From positions 1-52,228 of the IMG/VR virus record IMGVR_UViG_3300007276_000008: a stretch of DNA of 52,228 nt. One strand, written 5' to 3'. A program made the translations under genes and the position numbers. Positions 15,251-22,656 of the stretch are shown piece by piece (positions within the stretch are counted from its first letter, which is position 1; each line of letters opens with the position of its first letter). This stretch comes from a virus. Below the pieces are notes generated by a model, which saw nothing but the letters and a program-made list of their open reading frames with translations, did not search any database and was not told the DNA's origin.

Positions 15251-15747
15251 TGGCATTCAAAAGCAGCAAATTATTCAGCGGGTATTCCGTAGCATTAAGG
15301 CAACATAAGGCACAGCATAGCCACTGCCAATTATTGCACGGATACGCGCTTGAATTTTACATTGAATTTGAACCAATACCAAAATTTGAAAAAAACGCAT
15401 CTGAACCGTCTGGTTGGGAAGAGATGCCAGGTGAATTAGACGAAATGAATTGGGTAGTTGATTTTGGAGGTTTTAAGCGTAATGGCTTAAAGGAGTGGAT
15501 GGACAGCATGTTTGACCATACTGTTTTAATTGAGAAAGATGACCCTTATTTGGACTACTTTTTAGGAATGAATGGTGAGGGTATTGCAAAAGTAATTCCG
15601 TTGGATATGATGGGCGCTGAAGCACTTGCAAAACTTGTCTACGATAAATTTAATGACGTATTAAGTAAAACAGATGGCGGGCGCTGTCGTGTTATTAAAG
15701 TTGAATGCCGCGAAAACAAAAATAATAAAGGAATTTATACAAGATGA
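15250..15747 (+). CDS. queD: 6-carboxy-5,6,7,8-tetrahydropterin synthase
   Basis: 165 residues. HSHCQLLHGYALEF carries the catalytic Cys26 and a zinc His30; the canonical HGH is HGY here, a variant I associate with phage and environmental QueD. MNWVVDFGGFK and FDHTVLIEKDDP match the conserved acidic strand and the DH motif; VECREN supplies the C-terminal Glu. The enzyme converts dihydroneopterin triphosphate, the FolE product, into carboxytetrahydropterin. It is followed by an 86-residue gene (4-base overlap) and queE. Confidence 0.85.
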   Translation: MAFKSSKLFSGYSVALRQHKAQHSHCQLLHGYALEFYIEFEPIPKFEKNASEPSGWEEMPGELDEMNWVVDFGGFKRNGLKEWMDSMFDHTVLIEKDDPYLDYFLGMNGEGIAKVIPLDMMGAEALAKLVYDKFNDVLSKTDGGRCRVIKVECRENKNNKGIYTR

Positions 15748-16004
15748 AAACACTAAAAGCACCAAACGAGGTGATATTGTCAATTTGGGAAACTGAACTC
15801 AAATTAAGGAATAAAAACAACGAAATCCAATGCGTGGTTAATGTAGGTACTACAATTGACGTTGGTGACGTTATTATAGGAGGTATGATGGACGGAGGTG
15901 TTAGTACTTACGAAGTTTTAGAAATAGTGGAAACGCGTCCTGCTGCATTAAGTAACAAAACACTTTACAAACTAAAAACCCATTGGGCTAAAAAAGCAAA
16001 CTAA
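15744..16004 (+). CDS. Hypothetical protein between queD and queE, 86 aa
   Basis: Overlaps queD by ATGA and queE by one base, so the three are translationally coupled. Beta-rich: VILSIWETELKLRN, then VGTTIDVGDVIIGG and a Gly/Met turn, ending in Lys/Trp. No known motif. Its placement suggests a role in the deazaguanine pathway or in handling the product, but there is no direct evidence. Confidence 0.6.
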   Translation: MKTLKAPNEVILSIWETELKLRNKNNEIQCVVNVGTTIDVGDVIIGGMMDGGVSTYEVLEIVETRPAALSNKTLYKLKTHWAKKAN

Positions 16005-16699
16005 TGAAGCAGCAATTAATAGTCGCAGAAAAGTTTTACAGTATACAAGGCGAGGGCGTTACCTCAGGAATTCCTGCTGTATTTTTACGCCTAAGCGCGT
16101 GTAATTTATTATGCAAATCAGAGCATTGGATATGTGATTCGATAGCAAGCTGGCAGCCTAAGGGTACAAAAACGCCTTATGACGAGGTATTAACCGGTGA
16201 GCTTTTGGAGCAGCTACAAAAAGGCGCGCACTTAGTTATCACAGGAGGTGAACCTTTATTGCAACAAAAGCATATTGTGAAATACATAACTTGGTTTTTA
16301 GTTAAACATGGATTTAAACCAATTATTGAAATTGAAACCAATGGTACGCTGCTACCAAACGAGCATTTAATAGGATACGTGGATTATTGGAATTGCTCGC
16401 CTAAATTAGCAAACAGTGGTGAAACGCATAAAAGGCGCGTGAACAAAATTGCTATACGGGAACTAAACAAGCATAACACCATATTCAAGTTTGTTATAAC
16501 TGAAAAAACTGACTTTCTTAATATTTTACAGGACTATGACATTATTGATATGAAAAAATTAGTGCTGATGCCTGGTGGAGATACGCGTTTTAAGTTAGCA
16601 AAAACCAGACCAATTGTAGCTGAACTATGTAAGGAAATGGGACTCCGTTACAGTGACAGGTTGCAAGTTGTAATATGGAATGAATCTTTAGGAGTATAA
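16004..16699 (+). CDS. queE: 7-carboxy-7-deazaguanine synthase
   Basis: 231 residues. FYSIQGEG is the QueE signature; the cluster motif ACNLLCKSEHWICDS is an expanded Cys-x3-Cys-x6-Cys; ITGGEPLLQQ is the SAM-binding GGEP motif; IEIETNGTL and NCSPKLANSGE follow in family order. The enzyme uses SAM and a [4Fe-4S] cluster to make CDG from carboxytetrahydropterin. No QueC gene, which would convert CDG to preQ0, is visible here. The expanded cysteine loop resembles other non-canonical QueE proteins. Confidence 0.9.
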   Translation: MKQQLIVAEKFYSIQGEGVTSGIPAVFLRLSACNLLCKSEHWICDSIASWQPKGTKTPYDEVLTGELLEQLQKGAHLVITGGEPLLQQKHIVKYITWFLVKHGFKPIIEIETNGTLLPNEHLIGYVDYWNCSPKLANSGETHKRRVNKIAIRELNKHNTIFKFVITEKTDFLNILQDYDIIDMKKLVLMPGGDTRFKLAKTRPIVAELCKEMGLRYSDRLQVVIWNESLGV

Positions 16700-16732
16700 T
16701 TTGGCGCATGTTTATAAAAGCGTTATATTTAC
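16700..16732 (+). promoter_or_regulatory. Promoter of the recombination/replication operon
   Basis: TTTGGCGCATGTTTATAAAAG followed by TATATTTACATTGTAATAATAA. Same overall form as the other promoters but with a divergent spacer. It precedes the run of tightly spaced genes at 16760-21516. Confidence 0.7.
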
Positions 16733-16759
16733 ATTGTAATAATAAAAACCAATAGTTAT

Positions 16760-17569
16760 ATGAGTAATTTAAGCACAGACGTCGTTGACGTCAAAAAGCC
16801 CGCAATGTCTATTTTTAACGACATGGAGTCGTTTGCAAACGGACAGCGCATGGCGCAGGTATTGACGCAAAGCAATATCGTACCACAGGGCTATCAAAAC
16901 AACTTACCAAATGTAATGGTAGCGTTGGAATTAGCAAACCGGGTTGGCGTCAGTCCAATTATGGTAATGCAAAATTTAGATATTATTAAAGGAAAGCCAA
17001 GTTGGTCAAGTACTTTTATAATTGCAGTTTTAAACAGTTGCGGTCGTTTTTCACAATTACGTTTTAAATTTGAAGGCACAAAAGGCACACCAGAATACGG
17101 TTGTATTGCATGGGCTACGGATTTAAAAACAGGTGAAACACTTGAAAGTCCAATAGTTGATTGGAAAATGGTACACGCTGAAGGGTGGGTAAACAAAACA
17201 GGAAGCAAGTGGAAAACCATGCCTGATTTAATGTTTCATTACCGTGCCGCAAGTTTCTTTGGTCGCATTTATGCATCAGATATATTAAAAGGAATGCAAA
17301 GCGCTGACGAGGTGTTAGACGTTGCCAATACAGCAATTGAAGTTGAAGTAACTGACGAGGAGTTGGAGCGTATAAAAACATTTATTGCAAAAGCTGAAAC
17401 AGTTAAAAAGCTAGACCAAATAAAGTCACAAATTGGTAATTCCAAATACGAGGAGCTCCTGGATTATTTTGAGGAACGTGAAAAGGAAATCATATTTGAT
17501 GCTGAAGTAAACGAACCTATTATTGTTGAGGGGCAAAGTGAAACTATCCAATTCCCTAAAAACAATTAA
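16760..17569 (+). CDS. recT: RecT-family single-strand annealing protein
   Basis: 269 residues. The segment around LPNVMVALELANRVGVSPIM, MQNLDIIKGKPSWSSTFIIA and MFHYRAASFFGRIYASDILKG follows the RecT/Bet-like annealing family: lipophilic helix, GkPsws motif and the Arg-containing MFxYRA helix. It anneals complementary single strands made by the exonuclease encoded 2 bases downstream. The acidic C-terminal tail is typical and may contact SSB or other partners. The pair drives phage recombination and probably concatemer formation. Confidence 0.8.
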   Translation: MSNLSTDVVDVKKPAMSIFNDMESFANGQRMAQVLTQSNIVPQGYQNNLPNVMVALELANRVGVSPIMVMQNLDIIKGKPSWSSTFIIAVLNSCGRFSQLRFKFEGTKGTPEYGCIAWATDLKTGETLESPIVDWKMVHAEGWVNKTGSKWKTMPDLMFHYRAASFFGRIYASDILKGMQSADEVLDVANTAIEVEVTDEELERIKTFIAKAETVKKLDQIKSQIGNSKYEELLDYFEEREKEIIFDAEVNEPIIVEGQSETIQFPKNN

Positions 17570-17571
17570 TT

Positions 17572-18639
17572 ATGGCTAATATATTTGACGAATATAAATT
17601 TAGATGCAGTTCACTAGGTAAAATCATGCCTGGTGTACCAAAGCCCTTAACAGCAAACCAACAATCAACTTTTGATAAATTGCAGTTAATTAGAGATGGA
17701 GTAGGCGAACGCTTAACACCTAAGCAAATGGAATTAATGAATAAGCTAGGTGAGCAGTTTGCAAAGGACGAAAAACCCTTAACGGATAAGCAGGTTATTA
17801 CTTATAATGAATTAATGCTTAAGGCACAAACTCCGGTTAGTTTATCGGATTCACAAATTATTTTATATGGTGATTTATTAGCGCGTAAAACTGCAAAGCC
17901 AATATTGACTTCTGGAGTAAAAAAGTATTTAACCAAATTAGTTTGGGAACATTTAAGCAACCGTTCCACGTACTTACAAAACAAGTATTTAACTAAAGGT
18001 AATGTCGTAGAGGAAAAAAGTATGACAGCTTATGCAAACCAAAAGGATAGTTTAATACTTAAAAACCAGGATACAAAAGAAAACGATTATATTTCCGGTA
18101 CATGTGATATAGCACGTTATAAAATTAGGGATATAAAATCAAGCTGGAATTGGCAAACATTTCCACTGACCGAGGATACTATTCCAACAAGTGATTATGA
18201 ATGGCAATTAGACGGTTATATGTGGTTGTGGCAGTTGCAGCGTGGTGAATTAATTTACTGTTTAGTTGACACGCCTTTTGACTTAGTTGATGACGAGGTA
18301 CGCAAATTGGATTGGAAGTATAAAATAATGTCTATTGGAGGTGAGGTAAAGGAGGAGTGCATAGACCTTGTTGTAGAAGTAGTTAGTGGGCTCATTTACA
18401 CGTTTAAAGGACTGGAGGAGTATTGCGCACAAAGCACGCAAATAAATTTAGAATGGTTCGTAGGGCGTTTTAAAGAGGTGCCTGAAGAAATACGCGTAAA
18501 AGTGTTTCAGCACAATATGGAAGAGGAGCGTATTGACCAACTAAAAATAATGATTGAATTAGCGCGTGAATACATGAACAAAATTGTAGATGAAATTGGC
18601 GACAACGCCTTTATACTACATGAAGCAGTATTAAAATAA
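17572..18639 (+). CDS. YqaJ-like 5'-3' exonuclease (RecE/lambda Exo type)
   Basis: 355 residues. The nuclease core shows RCSSLGKIM near the start, GNVVEE (Glu147/148), YISGTCDI (Asp179), RDIKSSW (Asp187, Lys189) and YEWQLDGYMWLW (Gln212), the PD-(D/E)xK pattern of YqaJ/lambda exonuclease. Residues 25-110 contain four copies of a short helical LTxKQ...yxeL motif, an insertion seen in some YqaJ proteins. It resects DNA ends for the adjacent RecT. Confidence 0.8.
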   Translation: MANIFDEYKFRCSSLGKIMPGVPKPLTANQQSTFDKLQLIRDGVGERLTPKQMELMNKLGEQFAKDEKPLTDKQVITYNELMLKAQTPVSLSDSQIILYGDLLARKTAKPILTSGVKKYLTKLVWEHLSNRSTYLQNKYLTKGNVVEEKSMTAYANQKDSLILKNQDTKENDYISGTCDIARYKIRDIKSSWNWQTFPLTEDTIPTSDYEWQLDGYMWLWQLQRGELIYCLVDTPFDLVDDEVRKLDWKYKIMSIGGEVKEECIDLVVEVVSGLIYTFKGLEEYCAQSTQINLEWFVGRFKEVPEEIRVKVFQHNMEEERIDQLKIMIELAREYMNKIVDEIGDNAFILHEAVLK

Positions 18640-18956
18640 TGGCACAAAAATACACCAAATTATATTACGCGGCTTTTGACATACCGTTGCACCAAGACAG
18701 TTTTGTACCAAGCGAACTGTCTGGCGCACGGGCTGTTGACATACACCATATTTGCACGCGTGAACACAGGATTGAAAACTTAATGGCATTAACGCGTCAG
18801 GAGCATATGGACGTGGGTGAGGTCAAGCGTGTTACATGGAAGCTATTGCGCACTCACAGGAGTTTTTTAATTGATAAGGGTGTACCTTTTGATGATGCTT
18901 GGTTTCAAGAAAAGTTAAATGAATATAATCCATTTGCAAAGCAAAATGAAATATAA
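18639..18956 (+). CDS. HNH nuclease-like protein
   Basis: 105 residues. DIHHICTREHRIENLMALTR and the following QEH give H36-H37...N47...H56, the HNH active-site order, but the zinc-binding cysteines of many HNH proteins are absent. It overlaps the exonuclease stop (TAATGG) and the RusA start. Such small HNH proteins in phage recombination blocks may nick DNA; activity is unproven. Confidence 0.65.
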   Translation: MAQKYTKLYYAAFDIPLHQDSFVPSELSGARAVDIHHICTREHRIENLMALTRQEHMDVGEVKRVTWKLLRTHRSFLIDKGVPFDDAWFQEKLNEYNPFAKQNEI

Positions 18957-19278
18957 AATTGACATAAAACCGTTCAGCATTAATGGCGCATATAGGGGCA
19001 AAATCACAAAAACATTTAAGCTCAAACAGTATGAACGCGATTTAGCTTTTTTGCTACCAAGTAAAAAAATAGACTTTAAAGGCGAGGAGTTAATGTTGGA
19101 AATTATTTTAGGCTTTAGCAGCAAGGGAAGTGATATTGACAACCCTCAAAAACCAATAATGGATGCCTTAGCAAAAAAATACAATTACAATGACAACCAA
19201 ATATATAGGTTAGTCCTTACAAAACTAATTGTACCTAAGGGTCAGGAATACTTTGAATTTAATTTAACAATAATATGA
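18946..19278 (+). CDS. rusA: RusA-like Holliday junction resolvase
   Basis: 110 residues from the ATG at 18946, preferred over 18919 because it begins KYKIDIKPFSINGAY, the RusA N-terminus. GSDIDNPQKPIMDAL gives the acidic residues Asp63, Asp65 and Asp73, and NDNQIYRL gives Asp83, matching the RusA metal site. It resolves branched DNA during recombination or before packaging. It overlaps the HNH gene by 11 bases. Confidence 0.85.
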   Translation: MKYKIDIKPFSINGAYRGKITKTFKLKQYERDLAFLLPSKKIDFKGEELMLEIILGFSSKGSDIDNPQKPIMDALAKKYNYNDNQIYRLVLTKLIVPKGQEYFEFNLTII

Positions 19279-19328
19279 TATTTAAAAAGCCAAACTTCAG
19301 GCATGATGTTATTATTACACCGCAGTAG
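19275..19328 (+). CDS. Possible microprotein, 17 aa
   Basis: The frame MIFKKPNFRHDVIITPQ begins at an ATGA overlap with the rusA stop and ends within the terminator stem. The coupling is suggestive, but 17 codons are too few for certainty. Confidence 0.2.
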   Translation: MIFKKPNFRHDVIITPQ

Positions 19329-19352
19329 GTTAGGCTTCCTGCTGCTTTTTTT
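19322..19352 (+). terminator. Intrinsic terminator after rusA
   Basis: GCAGTAGG pairs with CCTGCTGC (one G-U) around TTAGGCTT and is followed by seven T. It separates the recombination genes from the replication genes, which may depend on read-through. Confidence 0.8.
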
Positions 19353-19372
19353 AACCAAAAAAAATATAAAAT

Positions 19373-19930
19373 ATGGATAATAAATTAGTTAACACCGACT
19401 TAAATTTACGGAGGATATTTAATGTAGTAGAATTCGTAAGTAACATTGATATAGGCGAAAAAACGAGGAAGCGCGTTACAGTGTATAACAAATGGATATT
19501 TTACAAATTAGCAAAAAAATACACGGATTTTAGTTTAGTAACAATTGGCGGGTTTTGTCAAGTTGACCATGTTTCAGTGCTGCATGGATTAAAGGAGTTT
19601 GAAAACGAGCATATTTATAAGCACTTAAAAGACAACTACCTTAAATGCGTTACGATAATTGAAATGATAAGCGATAGGAACTTCGTTTATCCCGCTGAAG
19701 CTATTGTTTTTAACCGTCGTAGGCCAACTATTGCAAAAATAATAACGGACGTGGAGACCGTGCTAAATGAATACGAGGCTGAAATGGCATTTTATAAGCA
19801 TAACTTTTATGAGGATTATCCAAATTTATATAGGCTAATGACTGAGGCTAAGCCTGAGAAATTAAAGGAGTTTGATAATTTTAATGCAAGACATTTTTTA
19901 AAAACAATTATAACACCTAACAAGGAATGA
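19373..19930 (+). CDS. DnaA domain IV-like protein
   Basis: 185 residues. RVTVYNKWIFYKLAKKY, then FSLVTIGGFCQVDHVSVLHG (Asp65-His66) copies the DnaA C-terminal DNA-binding signature, in which DHxTVLHa contacts the DnaA box. There is no AAA+ ATPase domain. It overlaps the next replication gene by 4 bases. A protein with only the DNA-binding domain may recognise the phage origin or compete with host DnaA; this is inference. Confidence 0.65.
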   Translation: MDNKLVNTDLNLRRIFNVVEFVSNIDIGEKTRKRVTVYNKWIFYKLAKKYTDFSLVTIGGFCQVDHVSVLHGLKEFENEHIYKHLKDNYLKCVTIIEMISDRNFVYPAEAIVFNRRRPTIAKIITDVETVLNEYEAEMAFYKHNFYEDYPNLYRLMTEAKPEKLKEFDNFNARHFLKTIITPNKE

Positions 19931-20685
19931 ATAATACGTGGGTAAAACTACATAGGAGTATGATTAATTGGGAGTGGTTTGATGAGGATAACTGTTTGCG
20001 GCTTTTAATTTATTTAATTATTTCCGTAAATTATGAAGATAAAAAGTGGCGAGGTAATGTTATAAAAAAGGGTCAAATAGCATGCAGTTTGGCAAAGCTA
20101 TCCGAGTCAAATAACATGTCGGTACAAACTTTGCGAACAACGCTGAATAGGCTAGAGGATTCGGGAGAGGTAACACTGCAATCAACAAGCAAATTTACTA
20201 TCATAACCCTAGTTAAATGGGACAAAATGCAACAAACCCAACAAGCAACTAACAAACAACTAACAAACAACCAACAAACAACTAACAAACAATCAACAAA
20301 GACTAAAGAAGTAAAGAAAGAAAGAAATAAAGAAAATAAAAAAAATATAACAAAAAAAAGTTTGTTTAATTTCCGGAAAAGTTTAATCCAACTTGGTGTT
20401 GAGGAAATTGTCGCAGCTGATTACATGCTGGTCAGAAAAAACAAAAAAGCAACCAACAGTGAAACGGCGTTTAATGCGCTAAAAAAGCAAATGGAATTAT
20501 CAAACCTATCCAACAATGAAATTATAAAAATTTGCGCTGAAAACAGTTGGTCTGGGTTTAAAAGCCAATGGCTTAAAAATTTAAACAGCAAAAATAACAA
20601 CCAGGAAATCCCTATAAACCAGCGCTACGGCAAGGACAGCAACTATGACAAACTGTCTGAGCAGCTTAAAAAACTGAATAATTAA
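19927..20685 (+). CDS. Replisome organiser/primosomal protein (winged helix)
   Basis: 252 residues. The first 100 residues, with WVKLHRSMINWEWFDEDN, RLLIYLIISVNYEDKKW and SLAKLSESNNMSVQTLRTTL, form the winged helix found in phage replisome organisers. A Thr/Asn/Gln/Lys-rich linker (about 100-140) is encoded by the iteron array at 20246-20300 and an A-rich tract. The C-terminal part is a helical DnaD/loader-interaction-like domain. It probably binds the origin and recruits the helicase loader at 20884. The layout parallels lambda O with ori inside the gene. Confidence 0.65.
   Translation: MNNTWVKLHRSMINWEWFDEDNCLRLLIYLIISVNYEDKKWRGNVIKKGQIACSLAKLSESNNMSVQTLRTTLNRLEDSGEVTLQSTSKFTIITLVKWDKMQQTQQATNKQLTNNQQTTNKQSTKTKEVKKERNKENKKNITKKSLFNFRKSLIQLGVEEIVAADYMLVRKNKKATNSETAFNALKKQMELSNLSNNEIIKICAENSWSGFKSQWLKNLNSKNNNQEIPINQRYGKDSNYDKLSEQLKKLNN
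20246..20300 (+). repeat. Iteron array, candidate replication origin
   Basis: Five perfect 11-base steps of CAACTAACAAA (with single changes in copies 3 and 5) lie inside the replisome organiser gene. Eleven is not a multiple of three, so the repetition is not a protein repeat. A purine/A-rich, T-poor tract follows at about 20301-20360 and could be the unwinding element. The origin role is inferred from the lambda-like arrangement. Confidence 0.65.
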
Positions 20686-20702
20686 TTTAAAAAACCAAAA
20701 AC

Positions 20703-20891
20703 ATGGAAAGAGGTAAAGGTGAAACATTTGCGCAATATAAAGCACGCAGAAAGCTGCAACAAGGTAATATTAAGCGTCATAGACGCGGCAAATGGTTTTT
20801 CATAAGTAAGACGTTAAAAGGAAGTCAAACGTTCACGAGAGAGGGTCTAATGAAGTCAAAGGAGGCTGAAAAAGCACAAAGCAATGGATAA
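20703..20891 (+). CDS. Small highly basic protein, 62 aa
   Basis: Rich in Lys and Arg (for example KRHRRGKWFF), ending with a helical tail. It overlaps the helicase loader gene by 8 bases and follows the replisome organiser, suggesting a DNA- or RNA-binding helper of replication. No family recognised. Confidence 0.6.
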   Translation: MERGKGETFAQYKARRKLQQGNIKRHRRGKWFFISKTLKGSQTFTREGLMKSKEAEKAQSNG

Positions 20892-21516
20892 AATAAATTT
20901 AGACAGCATTTTAAATAGCAAGGAATATCCTAAAAGCCGCGTGCCTATTGAATATGTCACAAAAAGAATGAAGGAATTAGGTTATGTTTTTAGTAAGGAA
21001 AATAAAGATATTGCGCTTTTGGTAGTTTGGTATTTTTTGCGTGACCCACTTTTTTTAGAAAGCAAATTAGTAAAAAACGGAAACTCCTTTGGTAAGGGAT
21101 TAATAATTTACGGCACGTATGGAATAGGTAAAAGCATGCTATTTGAAACGCTTCATAAAATAGGCAAGGAATTAATTTTAGAAAGAGGAATATCCGACTT
21201 ATGGTTTGTAACATGTTCAGCCGCTGCTTATGTGGAGGATTATATGCAGCATGACGGTACGCGCTTAGGCATTAAGGAAATGTATAAAGGCAAACTATAT
21301 ATAGACGATTTAGGCTTTGAAAAAAAAGTATACAATAAAACGGAATTACTTTCGGATATACTGTTTGAACGCAACCGCGCAAAAACTATGACGTTTGTCA
21401 CTACCAACTTAACACCACACGAGGTGTTTGAACGCTATGGGCAAAGGATAGCGGATAGGATACCTGAAATGTTTAATGTTATACAGTGGGAGGGTGAAAG
21501 TTTACGTAAATTTTAA
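20884..21516 (+). CDS. DnaC/IstB-like helicase loader ATPase
   Basis: 210 residues. Walker A GTYGIGKS (77-84), Walker B LYIDDLGFE (Asp141, Asp142), and a sensor segment MTFVTTNLTPHEV followed by RYGQRIADRIPEMFN. These are the features of DnaC-type AAA+ loaders that place the host replicative helicase at the origin. No phage helicase or DNA polymerase was seen, so host enzymes are probably recruited. It ends the replication operon before the promoter at 21534. Confidence 0.8.
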   Translation: MDKINLDSILNSKEYPKSRVPIEYVTKRMKELGYVFSKENKDIALLVVWYFLRDPLFLESKLVKNGNSFGKGLIIYGTYGIGKSMLFETLHKIGKELILERGISDLWFVTCSAAAYVEDYMQHDGTRLGIKEMYKGKLYIDDLGFEKKVYNKTELLSDILFERNRAKTMTFVTTNLTPHEVFERYGQRIADRIPEMFNVIQWEGESLRKF

Positions 21517-21533
21517 AAAAAAACATTTTATTA

Positions 21534-21565
21534 TTTGGTAGTATTAAAATAAAGTATATCTTTAC
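21534..21565 (+). promoter_or_regulatory. Bacteroidetes-type promoter, class A
   Basis: TTTGGTAGTATTAAAATAAAG followed by TATCTTTACAGAGTAATAATAA. Drives 21595 and the next genes. Confidence 0.85.
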
Positions 21566-21594
21566 AGAGTAATAATAATTTAAAATCAAACATC

Positions 21595-21723
21595 ATGAAC
21601 AATCAAAAATTAATTCAAGTTTTACAAAATCATTATGATAATGGTAAAATCAGTAGCAACCAATTTATTCAAGCGATTAAAGATTTAAACAGCGACTCAG
21701 TTATTCAAGCGATTAAAAATTAA
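21595..21723 (+). CDS. Small protein with internal repeat, 42 aa
   Basis: ATG preceded by AAACATC. The peptide carries FIQAIKDL and VIQAIKN, from a short DNA duplication (TTATTCAAGCGATTAAA occurs twice). Helical, Gln/Asn-rich; function unknown. Confidence 0.55.
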   Translation: MNNQKLIQVLQNHYDNGKISSNQFIQAIKDLNSDSVIQAIKN

Positions 21724-21728
21724 ACATC

Positions 21729-22193
21729 ATGAAACAAACAAAAAAACAAGCAGCGGCTGAACGGGTTAGAAACCTTATCGCTCAAATGGAACAAAACACA
21801 TTTCTATTTCCTAAAGGGTGGTCCGACACTATACAAATGACGCATTTTGAATGGGCTTACCGAGCGTATCATGCAGGGCATGTCGGAGATGCGCGCTACC
21901 ACAATGTAGAAATTTTTCTTTTAGGTAAAAAGATAATGGAAATTGCTTTTCGAGGTAATAAAATAGAGGTGCAGCAAGATTTATCACAAAAAGCTGTTAC
22001 CATTGATGAAGTAGAATATTATATTACGGAAATTTACAATGAAATGCACACCTTTAAAAACCATGCTTCTGGAGTTCGTGAAATAAGAAAAAAACTTGTT
22101 GACAAGCTGCAAAGTATTAAGCAGTTAAATAACGAGGTGCAGGATTTGAAACAGCAAATTTGTCATTCAAAACAACATAAACATCATGGATAA
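21729..22193 (+). CDS. Hypothetical protein, 154 aa
   Basis: Alpha/beta N-terminal domain (FPKGWSDTIQMTHFEWAYRA onward) and a C-terminal coiled-coil with Lys/Gln/Asn and His (HSKQHKHHG). It starts in the AAACATC context 5 bases after the previous stop. No family recognised. Confidence 0.6.
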   Translation: MKQTKKQAAAERVRNLIAQMEQNTFLFPKGWSDTIQMTHFEWAYRAYHAGHVGDARYHNVEIFLLGKKIMEIAFRGNKIEVQQDLSQKAVTIDEVEYYITEIYNEMHTFKNHASGVREIRKKLVDKLQSIKQLNNEVQDLKQQICHSKQHKHHG

Positions 22194-22278
22194 AAACAAA
22201 GCAGAGGAGTATGGTAAGCGTGTGGTCGTATCGCGTTGTAAGGTTCGAGTCCTTGCCTCCTCCCTAATATTAAATTGA
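22186..22278 (+). CDS. Possible 30-aa ORF overlapping a tRNA-like element
   Basis: The ATG lies in the exact AAACATC start context used by neighbours and overlaps the previous gene by 8 bases. The product MDKNKAEEYGKR... is basic. Most of its codons fall inside the tRNA-like element, so it may be a gene whose 3' end was replaced, or a chance frame. Confidence 0.3.
   Translation: MDKNKAEEYGKRVVVSRCKVRVLASSLILN
22204..22263 (+). ncRNA. tRNA-like element lacking an anticodon arm
   Basis: GAGGAG (22204-22209) pairs with CTCCTC (22257-22262). The T-arm is TAAGG-TTCGAGT-CCTTG, a perfect 5-bp stem with the canonical T-loop. GCG-TGTGGTCGTAT-CGC has the GG-containing form of a D-arm. Only 4 bases separate D- and T-arms, so the anticodon arm is missing; total length is about 60. 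It could be a decayed tRNA, the tRNA identity block of an attachment site, or a functional tRNA mimic. No CCA is encoded. Confidence 0.5.
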
Positions 22279-22284
22279 TAAAAA

Positions 22285-22512
22285 ATGAGTAGAAACAAAT
22301 ACAAAACGCATGCCAAAAAAACGGAGAAGCAAGGCGATGATAGTTTTGCAGCCAAAGCAGCATTTTTCTCCTTAGTAGGTTTAGTCTTAATAATTGTATT
22401 TTTAAAATTCAGAGAAATGAGCCCCGAACACCAACTTACAGCAACCGTTATCATTATCGCATGCAGTTTGGCTGCATTTATATATATTAAACTTAAAAAC
22501 CCTTTAGAATGA
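22285..22512 (+). CDS. Membrane protein with two spans, 75 aa
   Basis: Basic N-terminus, membrane segments at about 24-41 and 52-69, Lys-rich end. It lies in a group of small membrane proteins and lipoproteins. Possible host-membrane or superinfection role; no family recognised. Confidence 0.6.
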   Translation: MSRNKYKTHAKKTEKQGDDSFAAKAAFFSLVGLVLIIVFLKFREMSPEHQLTATVIIIACSLAAFIYIKLKNPLE

Positions 22513-22551
22513 AGAAACCAATTAAAAAGCATTAACAGCAAAAACAGAGGC

Positions 22552-22656
22552 ATGATAACAGTAATTGACAGCGACACGCAATTAACAATTGGCCTAGTAG
22601 TTTGCATGCTGGTAATATTAGTAGGCTATTATATTAAAAGCATATTAAAAAAATGA
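22552..22656 (+). CDS. Small membrane protein, 34 aa
   Basis: One hydrophobic segment (about 11-28: LTIGLVVCMLVILVG) and a basic end. It overlaps the next gene as ATGA, supporting that it is translated. Function unknown. Confidence 0.5.
   Translation: MITVIDSDTQLTIGLVVCMLVILVGYYIKSILKK

Noticed and set aside
22204-22263. Functional tRNA gene
   Set aside because: The anticodon arm is missing and one acceptor pair is mismatched, so it cannot decode as a normal tRNA.
22204-22263. attP site of a temperate phage
   Set aside because: The tRNA 3' block would fit, but no integrase or excisionase was recognised; kept only as a possibility in the tRNA-like finding.
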